Below, in pieces: positions 24,020 through 35,308 of a DNA stretch of 64,000 nt. Origin of the DNA: Dasypus novemcinctus (Eukaryota; Chordata; Mammalia; Cingulata; Dasypodidae); NCBI RefSeq assembly GCF_030445035.2, contig NC_080677.1, positions 159,217,169-159,281,168 of the forward strand. Direction: 5' to 3'. The notes beneath the pieces are model-generated. The model was given only the letters and a program-made list of their open reading frames with translations, made no database searches and was not told the origin of the DNA. Every line of letters starts with the position of its first letter. Within the stretch, counting starts at the first letter, position 1. The position numbers and the translations under genes are program-made.

Positions 24020-24435
24020 GATATTCTCCTATGCAACTATTGTGATTAGTAATGGAAGAAATTGTAGCACTGATGTGGAAAAAGTGGCCATGGTAGCCGC
24101 TGGGGGCAGGGAGAGGGAAGAAGAGATGTGATGTGGGGGCATTTTCAGGACTTGGAGCTGTCCTGGGTGGTACTGCAGGGACAGATGATGGACATTCTAT
24201 GTCTTGCCATGGCCCACTGGGTGGACTGGGGGAGAGTGTAAACTACAATGTAAACCATTATCCATGTGGTGCAGCAGTGCTCCAAAATGTATTCACCAAA
24301 TGCAATGAATGTCCCGTGATGATGAAAGAGGTTGCTGATGTGGGAGGAGTGGGGTGTGGGGGTGGGGGGGTATATAGGGACCTCATATTTTTTCAATGTA
24401 ACATTTAAAAAAGAGAGAGAGAGAGAGAAAAAAAG
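24020..24435 (+). mobile_element. 5'-truncated LINE-1 3' UTR insertion, longest plus copy
   Basis: It starts near gatattctcctatgcaactat, passes through gtgggggcattttcaggact and ggtgcagcagtgctccaaaa, and ends catattttttcaatgtaaca with a (GA)n/A tail. It interrupts the older L1 between caaatggttaaaa and gcatatgaaaagatgctcac. Open frames here are chance. Confidence 0.82.
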
Positions 24436-25460
24436 CATATGAAAAGATGCTCACTAGCTATTAGGGAAATGCAAAGCGAAACCCCACTGAGATATCATTT
24501 CATGTCCACTAAAATGGCTACCACTTTTAAAAAATGGAAAATTACAAGAGTTGGAGAGGATTTGGAGAAATTGGAACACTTGTTCATTGTTGGTGGGAAT
24601 GTGAAATGGTGCAGCTGCTGTGGAAGACATTTTGGCAGTTCCTCAGAAAGCTAAGTATAGAACTCCCATATGACCCAGCAATCCTACTTCTAGGCATATA
24701 CCCAAAGAAATTGAAAGCAGAGGCTCGAACAGATATTTGCACACTTATGTTCACCTAGAAGCATTCACAATTGCCAAAAGATGGAAGCAACCCAAGTACC
24801 CATGAACTGATGATTGGATAGATAAAATATGGTATATACACTCAAAGGAATATTATCCAACTATAAAAAGAAGTGAGGTTCTGATATGTGTGACAACATG
24901 AATCCACCTCGAAGACTTCATGTTGAGTGAAATAAGTCAGATAGTAAAGTACAGTAAATATTGTAAGTAAATATTGTATGATCTTACTGATTTGAAATAA
25001 TTAGAATAAGTAACCTATTAGAGTCAGATACTAGAATATTGGTTACCAGAGGATGGGGTGGAGATAGGCAAAAGAGAGTTAAAGACTAAAATGTACAGAG
25101 TTTTTATTTGAAATGCTGGAAATGTTTTGGTAATGGATGATAGGGATGGTAGCACAACATTGTGAATGCAAATAGTAGCACTGAATCATATATTTGAATG
25201 AGGTAAAAGGCGGAAAATTGAGGTATTTTATTAGAACAAAATATTAATGAAAAATAGATGGAACTGCACAACATAGTGAATCCTAAGTTAAACCATGGAA
25301 TACAGATAAAATATTACACTTATAAAAATGTGCTTTCATCTACTCTAACAAAGGTTCCACACCAATGTAAGTTGTTAATAATAGGGTGATCTATTGGAAC
25401 TCTATGTTTTATTCATGCTTTTTCTTCAAACTCACAACTTCTCCAGTAAAAAAGAAACAG

Positions 25461-26379
25461 TAATCAGCATTAGACATAATACAGTCATTAACTAAGCATT
25501 AGTTAACAACAGTTAACTATTAGTTAACAATAACTGAAAAGATTATCTTTCTTATCACACAGAAAGCTTGAGCTACTAATCCCTAAACTTTTCAGTCTTT
25601 CCCTTTTAGATTCTTTCAAAGAGCAGAAACTACCGAATCTATGTGTAAGTTCCAAGGGTAGATAGAATATAGAATCTTTAAAGGAAAGATGAGTGCTGGC
25701 ATAACGTGGGGCAACCAGCTCCCTCTGCCCTCTTGCCACAGCTGCTTTCCTTTCCAGAACATCTTTGGTGAGCTACCTCTTCCAGATACGAGTTTATATC
25801 TATACTGCAGTAGCTCCAGGCTCCCAGCCCAGTTCAGTATCAAGGTTCCCACAGCATGAACCTGGGATGCGATTCCACAGCTCTTCTCCTGAGCAGATGA
25901 TATGAGGTCTATGGATTTTCAAATATGGTTTTCAAAATTAATTTTGAAATTAACCGAAGTACCAACAAACTTAGAAATAAAGTTTGTATTTGATGAAGTC
26001 ATCTAATTACTCTGATTTCAACTGAATATATCAAAACAATAAACCCATTTGAAGATGCTCTTGTTCATCTTGTTCACCTTTGTGTCATTATTGATTAGCA
26101 GATTGCCTGCTATGTGTAATGAATGAATGAATGAATGAATGAATATAGCTGAAATTTGTTCCCATTTGGGCAGAGCATTCTTAAACCAATATCAACAGTT
26201 CTAATAGATTTTGTTGGCTCCGAAGGATTATCAGTAATTTAGAGGCCACACTGGCATATCATATATCCCTATAGATAAGCGAAGTGTGAGGATTTCTGTG
26301 CATAGGCATACCAAAGTAAAAGATCCATATGCAATTACTTCTTCCAAAGTTGATTAGATGAAATAAAGTCAATTTTTGG
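25461..26379. other. Intergenic, just beyond the GPR158 3' end
   Basis: Unique-looking sequence with an (AATG)n run at 26118-26144. No gene or named mobile element recognised. Confidence 0.6.
26118..26144. repeat. (AATG)n microsatellite
   Basis: Nearly seven uninterrupted aatg units. Confidence 0.9.
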
Positions 26380-26431
26380 TAGTAGAACACACACATCACC
26401 ACAAATCACTTTCATATAAATATGCTTTATT
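26380..26431 (-). terminator. GPR158 poly(A) signal and GU-rich downstream element
   Basis: The canonical AATAAA is at 26431-26426 on the minus strand. Ten to thirty bases further on, the transcript would read gtgatttgtggtgatgtgtg, a classical GU-rich cleavage-stimulating element. Cleavage is expected near 26.40-26.416 kb. No other AATAAA followed by a GU-rich element was seen closer to the stop codon. Confidence 0.75.
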
Positions 26432-29350
26432 GCAGAGAAGTTATAATTATTTACATGCTGCAACACATCACAACATAAATTTACCAAATATTTCATGGTG
26501 GGATGCTGTAGGTTTTAGATAATAGTTTCGGAAGAACCACGGGTTAAGTGAAGAGACTTACGGCTTCACTGACTCTACAACTCTCGGTTGCTAAATGCTA
26601 GAAGTCGAAGGCAGTGTTTTTTCAATCCTACCTGTCATCACTTGCATGCAGAAACCTAGGAAGCAAATACAAGAGAACTGTCGAGTTTCAAATCCATATT
26701 GCCACCAAAGTTTACGATGGGTTGAGTTATAATTCTTGTCTTATAGCATTTAATTCTTGCATAAAATGTACAGATACATTAAGAGTGGTATAAATATACT
26801 TATTTATAAACCCTGGCTTAAAAACAAGGACAGGATGCAGCCTGCACATGCATTGAGAAGGACAACCTAGCAAGTGTTTGTGACCTTGAAATTGTGTATT
26901 CACTTTCTTGTGGTTGTGAAGCTGGTAAAAGAGCATCAAGAACTGGAGATTTAAACTTCTCTTGGTGATAAGGAATGGTGAGACCCTAGGAACACTCCCT
27001 GGTTTATGCTGGTGGAGGATTATCTATGGGCTGTGTGTCAACGGTCACTAAGGTACAATTTGGCAGGCCTTCATTAAGCCACTTCTCTAGCTGGATCATC
27101 CTCAAGTGCAATAAAAATCACTGATGCTTGACTGCTTATTTCTCAAAAATCGAATAAAAGATCTCAGGCATAAATGAAACAATTAGATGGGTCTTGAAAC
27201 TTCAAGTCAAGTTTAAAAGTATGCCTTAACATAGTATCCAAGGTCATCAAGCAGATAAACTTTGACTGATAAGGAAGGGAAGAAACAGAAGCAAGTGGAT
27301 GAAACACAGAAAGCAGTAATTCTCTATCTCTTCAATCCTACCTCACCAACCTGAGTAATGCATAAAGCAAGCAACTGGGTGAGGAACAATTATGCACAAC
27401 CTTGCAAAAACAGTGAAGTGCTCCCTTACTGCTGAATAAAAATCACTGAGAAACTCGTGATGGTGGAGATGGAGAATCCCTAGTGTTACCTTCCACTGAG
27501 AATAACATTCTCCGAGGACAGCCCTGTGTCCACCTTGAGTCCCTCTCTGCATCTTTTATCCTAGCATGTTCTCCTTGCTCCTGGCAAAGGAAAGGCTGGT
27601 CTTTTGAGCTGGAAATATCCTGGCCCAAGCTGTTGATACTTTGGCGTTAAGTGGGAGAGAAAGGAAAGTCTAGATTCTGTTATTAAGCCACTGATTTTTA
27701 AGTAAAATGAGACTGCACTTTGGAACGCAACCCCTTGGCATGACCACATCAGTAGGGCGATGTCAGCAGCTTAGGATTTTCACGCCAAGTGATCATGTGG
27801 AATGCAATCAGTTTTATAAAATATGCTTTGTGGGTGGCTATGCCTTGCAAATAAACCTTAGGCTTTAATTTTGAGCCAGGTAGCAATTTGCAGGATTCCT
27901 AAGTGTCACAGAAAATGAAGAGCCCATACCATTGAGGTTTTGAATAATTCAGGTGATAAACCTCTTTGGGTTTTGAGCCCAGCAAATTCTAACCCTAGCT
28001 GAAGCAATGAATAAGAGTTTATGAGAATAAATAGTCTAAGGTAATTTAAAATATTATTTATTTAGTATGCATAATAAAAATATATCCATACAATGAATCT
28101 GATGCTACCGTAACATTACTCTTTAGAAAAATAATACCTTGAAAGTGCTATCAGGAGCTAACTTTCTGTCTTTGTTTGGAAAGGCAAAATTCCCTGGCTC
28201 TGTAAAACTGCTCTCATACTCATGTCATTCCTAGAGACTTCCCTTTACAGTGAAAGTAATAATCCACAGCCTAGTCTTCTTATTCTTAGCTACTTCCTTA
28301 GGAAATGCTGCTAAGTGTGAAATACTGAAAGAGTTAAAAGGATAATTAATTGGAATGAAGGTTTTCTATCTCTGACCTTTAACAAACAGTGGATAAGTTG
28401 TCCTTAACTTATTGAGACTTATGACTAAGTAGGACCACTTGATCTCCAATATTAATGAAGCGTCTGAGTCCTAACAAGAAGTGCAAAACAAGTAACTTAG
28501 CTTGCATAAGAAAAACCCTGCTGAAGGCAGCATAACAAACCATGATGTGAAATAAGAGAGTCAAATCCAAATTCACAATATATAAACCACAGCCAAAACT
28601 AAAGTTTTTTTTTTTAATATCATAACCGTTATGGCCTCCCAAGCCAGAGAAAGCTTACTATACTTTAAGAACCAACTAAAGTTGATAGAGAGCAGGTATT
28701 CTGTAAGTTGCAATAACAATTGAGTAGCTGCAGATTGCATAAATGTGTTGAGTCACATAATATCAAAGTTATTTGCAAAAATTATACAATCTGGAATGCT
28801 TGATATGAGATACAACAGTATACAGCAGGAAACATACATTTATAAGAAAATGAGAGCGATCAGGAATATAAAAGGTATTTTGGGGATGCATTAAGTTAGC
28901 AGTGCTATCAGGATTAAATAGGTCAAATCAGCATTCTTTTCAGCCAGATACTCAGAATTTCAGTCCTCTACATCAGCACCTTTTCCTTTTTGGCAAAGTC
29001 TCATATCTCTTCTGTGTCTTCCGGTTTGCTTGCTTAGGATCGTCAAAGTCCCATGGGTAATTATCCATCAGGGGCAGACTGGAGGGCAATTTCCCTCACA
29101 GCTGCTGCTCTTCAGTCTTCCCCTGCTGCAACCAGGTCATGGGCTGTTCTGGGCCAAGTCTGCCCGTGCCCTCCTAGTCCTCTTCCATCCCTCGCCTTTG
29201 GCCCCACCTCATGATTTGTCACATTTCCCTTGATTGACAACTACTCCTTGGGAATGTTTGATCCTTGCATTTTCTGTTTTATAGAATCTGGGGTTCCTCC
29301 TTCTCCTTGGCTTTCTGGGAATGCTACGTGGTGAAAGTATCCCAGACCTC
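26410..29350 (-). other. GPR158: GPR158 3' untranslated region
   Basis: This stretch lies between the stop codon and a convincing poly(A) site and holds no open frame of note. It is free of recognisable SINE, LINE or LTR insertions, whereas such insertions crowd the DNA just beyond 25.46 kb. That is typical of a constrained 3' UTR. A length near 2.9 kb fits my recollection of the long GPR158 mRNA. A Pumilio-type TGTAAATA lies at 26455-26448, shortly before the poly(A) signal. A second AATAAA at 28062-28057 could give a shorter form. The exact 3' end is inferred. Confidence 0.75.
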
Positions 29351-30820
29351 TTATTTCCGAGGCCCTGCTATCTTATTTGCACTTAAAGCAGAAGGGGCAG
29401 GTAAAGCAGCACTTCTTTCAGCACTTGGTTGATCTGGGGACTCAAACTCCCAAGGGCACACCTCGGCTCGTGAGGTCAAAGGCCGCTGAAAGCTATTACT
29501 CGAGTTATAACGGCCAGGCACATTTTCCTCAGGGAAAGATGTCTTTTTCTCCTGGTTTCCTATCTGGTTGAGATTCTCGTTCTCTCCTTTTGATGCTATA
29601 CCATTGGGGGGTTGTTCTTTGTCTTGCTCAGCACACGCATTGGCTGCATGATGCTGACCAACATTCTCGTCTTGAGCTCTCCCTGGGAGAGCCTGAGTCT
29701 TGGAGCTCAAGTGCTTCTCATCCTCAAAAAGTGGCTGCCCTTGACTCCCCCACAGGCATGCCTCTGCCTTACCTATACTCTGTGGAGGGGGCGGCTGACA
29801 TACTTCGGCTGCCTTGGGCTTGTGATGAGCTTTATCTTTCAAGGATGAAGTTGGATTTTTGTCCATTTCAGATGCCACAATAGACACATGTTTTTGAGCT
29901 TTTGATTCTAAAGGCACAGGACCGGGGGTCATGTCATAAATCTCCCAAGGACACACTTCCCCTATGTCAAAGTCGTCCATCTGTGTGGCATCCGAGCTCA
30001 TGTCAGAATTGGCGTTGGGGGGGTTGGCCCTTTGTTGTTTCATAATTCCAGATCGCTGAGGTTTTCTTGGCTCCTCCAAATGACTGGAGTTCTGTGGGGC
30101 AGACTCTTTTGTCTCTGCGTTATCTGAATTTGAGTAGTTTCTATGTGTCTCTTTTTCCTTTGACAGAGGTTTCTGGGGTTTAGCATGTTCTTCCACACCT
30201 GATGTATGGGATTTCCCGGCCAATCCAAGAGTCTTCTCCTTGGCACTTGCAATGACACTAAGAGACTTTTGTAACACGGAGGTTCTCGGGTGCCCGGGCT
30301 TCTTCTCAGAGCTGAGGTTGTGAGCACTTGCTGACTTACACACCAAGGGCACTGACTCCGTGGACTCAGCTTCACAGTTTTCTTTTAGGTTTTGTGTCAA
30401 TTTTTTACCTGGCAGAGACTCCAGTGTGGAGTTTTCTGTAGCCTCCTCTTCTTGGCTTTCTGTTGGTAAGCTATTCGACTCTTCCGTCTGGTCTCTCACA
30501 TGGTCATAAGTGCTGTGGGATTTCTTCAGCGAGAAGACGCGGTTTTTCAGGGACTCCTCCTTGGGTTTCCCGGTGTTTCCTGCACACTCCTGTGGATTCT
30601 TCCTGACAATGGCAGCCTTGGCTGTGCTGTGGTCTGTGGCTTCCTTGTCCTCTTTGGAACACTGCCTGCTGACAGTCTCGGGGATCTCAGTAATTCGTCT
30701 CATGATGGAACGGCCTAAGCCCTTCTTAGAGCACCGTTTCTTCTGGAGGTGGGGATTATTCGTGATCATTTTCTTCCTTTTATATATTTCCAATTGGGCA
30801 TAGAGTTTCTTCAGCTCATC
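29351..30820 (-). CDS. GPR158: GPR158 last coding exon: long cytoplasmic tail with CPWE motifs, early stop
   Basis: The exon follows acceptor tctggcag and encodes 489 residues before TAA. It opens with the basic, helix-prone DELKKLYAQLEIYKRKKM, followed by a low-complexity polar tail rich in serine, lysine and glutamate. Three short repeats are visible: GEVCPWEIYD (about 29938-29955), a changed EACLWGSQGQ (about 29741-29765) and AEVCPWEFES (about 29440-29463). In this family such repeats are linked to binding of G-protein regulators. The tail ends ALSANKIAGPRK and then a TAA. The usual protein has about nine more residues here. The same frame continues as EVWDTFTT to a TAG at 29326-29324, where the ancestral stop lies, so a GAA-to-TAA change is the simplest reading. 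The rest of the frame is clean and the gene looks functional. Confidence 0.93.
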   Translation of the reverse strand, partial: DELKKLYAQLEIYKRKKMITNNPHLQKKRCSKKGLGRSIMRRITEIPETVSRQCSKEDKEATDHSTAKAAIVRKNPQECAGNTGKPKEESLKNRVFSLKKSHSTYDHVRDQTEESNSLPTESQEEEATENSTLESLPGKKLTQNLKENCEAESTESVPLVCKSASAHNLSSEKKPGHPRTSVLQKSLSVIASAKEKTLGLAGKSHTSGVEEHAKPQKPLSKEKETHRNYSNSDNAETKESAPQNSSHLEEPRKPQRSGIMKQQRANPPNANSDMSSDATQMDDFDIGEVCPWEIYDMTPGPVPLESKAQKHVSIVASEMDKNPTSSLKDKAHHKPKAAEVCQPPPPQSIGKAEACLWGSQGQPLFEDEKHLSSKTQALPGRAQDENVGQHHAANACAEQDKEQPPNGIASKGENENLNQIGNQEKKTSFPEENVPGRYNSSNSFQRPLTSRAEVCPWEFESPDQPSAERSAALPAPSALSANKIAGPRK

Positions 30821-31629
30821 CTGCCAGAACAAGAGCAAATTCAATGAGGGGTATAATATGGTGTTTTAGCCTGATAATATTGCTAAATGTTACGTGAATT
30901 CAACAAGCTTGAGCTTTTTAGGGCAATTGCCCTACAGGTATTCCTAACATCTATATTCATTGACTTTCTCCTCATTCCTGGAGTTTTCTGATTATTTTGT
31001 GTTTAGTTTCATGTAGACTTTGGATTTGAAGACATGAACTCATACATTCTATTCTTGCTTCATGGAGCAACCACTTTGAACTTGCAAGTTGCAGGGGCAA
31101 TGACTAAGTTTGGACCTGAATGAAACACAGCTCATTACCTACTGACGAGCCACATCCCTGCACACGTTGGAAGCACTGTAACCATTGATAAAGTTACATC
31201 TGATGTTAGGTTAGGGTTAGGAAACAACCAACCATCAAATCCTAAAAGCACCTTCGTCCTCCAAAGCTTGTACATTGTTAGAGATTATTTCAAATAATAT
31301 AGGCTCTCTGCTCACAGATTTGTCATACTTTCCCATCAGCACGGTGTCATGAACAAGTATTTTGGAGCATGAGTATTCATCTAAGACTATCAAGGTAGGA
31401 CAGGCCACTGTAAGAGCTGAAATAGCCTGTGCGTTCTAATTTATACCAGGACTATACATTTCAGAATTGGGTTAACTCTACAGTTGATGTCTTCAGTCCA
31501 AATACAAATGCACATTCTCTCTCTCTCTAATAATGCATGCAGACATGAGCACACATAGATATCAATCCATACATTCTTGCCTGCACAAATAGGTCTAATG
31601 CAACAGGAGATTGGAAATACTGGCATTAC
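30821..31629 (-). other. GPR158 intron between the last two coding exons
   Basis: This 809-bp GT-AG intron (gtaatg to tggcag) holds no repeat or second gene that I recognise. Confidence 0.85.
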
Positions 31630-31776
31630 CCGAATGTCCTCTGGGTCCAAGCTGTGCTCACTCCAGGCTGAGTTGATGCTGCTGTTCAGGTAGGATCCAG
31701 AGCGGCCCATGTCTAGCTCATCTTCATAGGCTTCTGTGGCAATATCGTCTCGCGGGTTATTGCTTGAATGTGAAAA
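31630..31776 (-). CDS. GPR158: GPR158 internal exon (probably exon 10): post-TM7 cytoplasmic segment
   Basis: This 147-bp phase-0 exon (49 codons) follows acceptor ttttgcag and ends CGG before donor gtaatg. The translation is FSHSSNNPRDDIATEAYEDE, then LDMGRSGSYLNSSINSAWSE and HSLDPEDIR, an acidic and serine-rich segment following TM7. In this family the post-TM7 region leads into the helical tail that contacts the RGS7-Gbeta5 complex. That role is family knowledge and is not visible in the sequence. The frame is intact. Confidence 0.95.
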
Positions 31777-33317
31777 CTGCAAAAGATAGTCGATATGAGC
31801 TGTAGGTGTGACCCACCGTGAGACTTAGAGCAATCATCTTCTAGAGGTGCATAATGTTAATATCATTTCTTCAGCTCATATGAATCCACTGGAAACTCTT
31901 TACAAAAGGTTTTCAACTATATTCCTGTTTTGCTTTCCATATTACATGCTGCAGCTATTAAGAAGGCAATATTAGTGTTTGTTCTCCTTTTTGACTTATT
32001 TCTCCTTGTCTTTTCTCCAGGCTCGCAATGTTAAGTCATATTTACTCCTCTTCCATGATGTATTTGCATTTTGAAAATGAAAAGAGAAGACCCCAAATAA
32101 TTTTTTTCTAAGAATAGCAACTTAGAGCCATAGGCAAATGAGTGGGAATATTTTTTTTTTGAGCAGTGATATTATCTGATGTTAGTCATTTCACTTAGGG
32201 AGAGGATGTGTTTCATCTATGGGCACAACTGGTCCCAAGCACATGTGACTTTCAGTCTACTATACACAGCTTCCAAAAAGCTATTTTCCTAACTAAGTGG
32301 GCAGCATATCTGTTTTCCAGACTCAACTCTCATCCGTGGGATCTTTAGCCAGTTATGGGACCTCTTGGGAGCACAGTGTTCACCAGCCTAAAGAGCTCTT
32401 AGTTAGATGGTCTCATGTTTAAGATTCAAAGGTTCATTGAAATTACAGATTTTACCCTCAAGTTTATCATTATTCTCAAGTTCTTACATCATTACTTTGA
32501 CAGTTTGACTATTTTCATATTTTTTTTATAGTTTTCAGTTTCATGTATTCTTTTCCTATTTCTATTTTTCTTTAAGTGGAGAAGTCAGGAGGAATGAATT
32601 GGGTAAATGATGGAAAGCAAGGAGAATCAACACAATCCAGCCATGTGGATAATCTGTAAGCCAAGTGGCTGCTTTCAAAAATTGAGAGAAGAGTATAGAC
32701 AGCATGGACTTTCTAATCCCAATTTATTGTCAGGTCAAATACTCCTTTAAAAAATTAACAGCCTACTCTGTTGGTACAGAGATAGCATACTGTCAGTGTT
32801 TGCTAATATATTCAGCAGGCCAGGTGAACATGAATGTGAGATAACATGTGAAGTGGAGATCCATATCCAGCAATAGTAACTGTTCTGTAATTGGAACTAG
32901 CCAAACCACAGAAGCTGGTCAGTCTTTCCTTCCTCATTTACTTACATTTGTGGGCTCTGCATGTGCAAGGAATTTAGGGCCATGAAGATGAATACAAGAG
33001 AATTTCTGCCCTCCAAAGTCTCACGTGCTACTAGTTAAACCACCCTGGAGGGTATTTCTAAGAATGGAATTGTTGTTTTTTAGCAAAATCTTGGAGACAA
33101 GCATGGATTAAGGAAGCAGAGTTACTGGTCAGATGCTATTGTAGCTATTCATATAATAAAGCTCATGAGAAGAGTGTGGAAAGATCTTTCTCTAGTCAAT
33201 ATTTCATTCCCCATTTCCTGCTTCATTATTTTTTCTTACTACTTCTCTCTATGTGAAAATACTATTTTAAATCTGCATCTTGTTTTTTTATAAGCACCAT
33301 GAGAGCATATTGCTTCT

Positions 33318-33815
33318 TGATAAGAATTTTAAATATACCTTAAATGATATAACTCATATACCATAAAATTCACTCTTTTAAACCGTACAGACTGAAACCA
33401 TCACTGCTATCTAATTCCAGATCATTTGTCACCCCTGCCAATACTCCACTCATCCCAAAAAGAAGTCTCATAACCATTAGCAGCCCCTCTAATTTTTCTC
33501 TCCCTTCATCCCTGGCAACCAGTACCTATTTCTTATGTCTATAGATTTGCCTATTCTGGGCATTTCACATAAATATAGTCATGCAAAATGTGGTCTTTTG
33601 TGTCTAGCTTTTCATTTGGCATGTTATTCACATTGTTGTATACATCAGTAATCCATTCCTTTTTATGGCTGAATAATATTCCATTGTTTATACCACGTTT
33701 TACTTATCCATTCGTCAGTAGATGGACATCTGAATTGTTTCTGTTTTTTGGCTATTATGAATAATGCTGATATGAGCATCTATGCATAAGTTTCTGTATG
33801 GATATATGTTGCCCT
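33318..33815 (-). mobile_element. Old LINE-1 3'-end fragment (L1M type)
   Basis: Read on the minus strand, this holds the familiar 3' region of older mammalian L1: the stretch whose plus strand reads ggctgaataatattccattg, then a patch around gatggacatctgaattgttt and ttggctattatgaataatgc. There is no open frame. It lies inside an intron in the same orientation as GPR158. The subfamily cannot be named by eye. Confidence 0.8.
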
Positions 33816-34189
33816 GGGAGCTCAAAAGTATTTGTTGAATGAATAGTTTGAGTATAAATTGATCTAACAAATTAATTATACTATGAAGAGCATTAAAATT
33901 ATTAAGATGAATTGCAGTAACAGACTAATTCATGAAATTGGCAGCAACTGTGTTGAGAACATAAGTATTTTTTCTGTTTATAACCATTCAGCCTTTTCAA
34001 TCGGTCTGAATCTCAATGGTTTGGTTAAATGAGAGAGTTGTGGTGAAGCCTGGACTAAAAGACAAGAAATCACATTTCTGATTCCAGGTGTGCCACTGTT
34101 ACGTTGTATGGTACCAAAAAAGATATAAAATGTTTTATTGTGTTTTTTATCTATTGGTAAAAAAGGAAAATGATAGTGATAATGCTGTG

Positions 34190-34415
34190 ATTTGTACAAT
34201 ACATTTGATTTTCAAAACTTCTATATCATTTTATTTCGTTCCAAGCAGACTTATGGGATTTGCAGGCATATACAACTGCTATTGTATCATAGATGAGGAA
34301 GTTGGAGCTCAGATATGAAAACTCTCAGCTAATGTCAGCTCGAACAGCTAGTTTGTGGGGGAGGAGTTCTGACTGGCAGTCCATTTCTCCCACTGCTCTA
34401 TCCTGCTTAGGGAAG
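34190..34415 (-). repeat. MIR SINE, diverged
   Basis: It resembles the reverse complement of MIR: gatgaggaagttggagctca, then the core around aacagctagtttgtggggga and a tail ending near ccactgctctatcctgctt. It is highly diverged, as expected for this old family. Confidence 0.6.
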
Positions 34416-34925
34416 TCTTTGTCAGAATCCATTGTTATTAAGTGAGATTCTTCCATAAACAATATTGCTATTATTTATTTCTATTTACCTAAAAATCTTC
34501 TGAATATTTAAAACACAATACTTATCTGAATATGAATTCAAACAAGAGGATTCTTAGAACAGGATAGCTCTTTTTAAAAATGTTCTTGATGCAATAGCTA
34601 CTAAACAATGAACATCACCTTAGCTATAATAATTAAAACTAGACACCAAAATATTTGGAAAGGGAATGAACCCAGTGGATGACAGATTTTGTACAATTTA
34701 AGGCATTTAAAAATCATGTAAGATATTTAATAAATCCAAAGGAAAGAAAGAAAAAACAAACATAGAGACACCTAGTTTCCTGAAGAGAGAGATTTCAAAA
34801 TATTTTAGAGTGTCAAGCAAATTTCCGCACCTCCCCTTATATTACTAGATATTTTAAAAAGAAGAAACAGCCCTATGCTTATTTAAAATAATTGCTCTGC
34901 AAGAGAAAGTAGTGTATAAGAATAC

Positions 34926-35031
34926 CTTTGGAATCAGAAGCAGCCCAATGGTGACTGTCACTGTCAAATGGGTATGTGCGAAATACAGCATCAATGTCCA
35001 ATCAGGCTGCAGTCGGGCAGCGAGAACAAAT
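34926..35031 (-). CDS. GPR158: GPR158 internal exon (probably exon 9): TM7
   Basis: This 106-bp exon follows acceptor tgtttcag and ends AAG before donor gtattc. Its first base completes the arginine codon begun in the previous exon, and the next exon begins in phase 0. The translation is FVLAARLQPDWTLMLYFAHT, then HLTVTVTIGLLLIPK, which is TM7 and its cytoplasmic end. Compared with the human sequence as I remember it, there are a few conservative changes (for example AARLQPDWT). There are no stops or frameshifts. Confidence 0.95.
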
Positions 35032-35276
35032 CTGAAACAAGAAATTGCTGAGTTAGAGATCTAACAAGGGCTCTACTTAAAACATGAGGTTCCTTGGCAA
35101 TTCTTTTCCTCATATTAACAAAAAGGAAGAAATTGCATTGCTGTCTCTATGATATCTGTTTTAATCACAGAGCAAGGAGCTAAGTAAACCTGATTGGATG
35201 CATAATTTATGAACACTTGATTATTTATTTTAAATTATCAGTAGTAATAAAGAGCATATGTATATATGTGTGTCTG

Positions 35277-35308
<32 letters not shown>
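35277..35308. repeat. (TA)n(GA)n microsatellite
   Basis: An uninterrupted run of TA dinucleotides passes directly into GA dinucleotides. It is probably length-polymorphic. Confidence 0.9.

Larger units (their letters stand above)
19550..25450 (+). mobile_element. Internally deleted LINE-1 with many later insertions
   Basis: The 5' region starts near agacagcagagtaggaagct. ORF1 remnants (21.1-21.6 kb) hold NSRLELAKERIGI. A direct jump to the reverse-transcriptase part of ORF2 follows near 21.6 kb, then the ORF2 3' part (23.30-24.02 and 24.44-24.76 kb) and the 3' end with ttcaaactcacaacttctcc. A short direct repeat aaagaaaca (19541-19549 and 25451-25459) may be the target duplication. All frames are broken. 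Insertions: DAS at 20578-21019, L1 ends at 22.17-22.41, 22.96-23.13 and 24.02-24.43 kb, and DAS at 22679-23290. Confidence 0.82.
31777..34925 (-). other. GPR158 intron (probably intron 9)
   Basis: This 3.15-kb GT-AG intron runs from gtattc to ttgcag. It holds an old L1 3' end (33318-33815) and a MIR (34190-34415). The rest is AT-rich with no gene seen. Confidence 0.85.

Noticed and set aside
29324-29353. Programmed readthrough of the GPR158 TAA
   Set aside because: The stop is TAA followed by GAG, which is not the CTAG-type readthrough context, and the downstream residues have drifted.
30821-30844. Methionine start (MNLLLFWQ) for the 497-codon frame as an independent gene
   Set aside because: These codons are intron and acceptor sequence. 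The exon starts at 30820 with DELKKLY.
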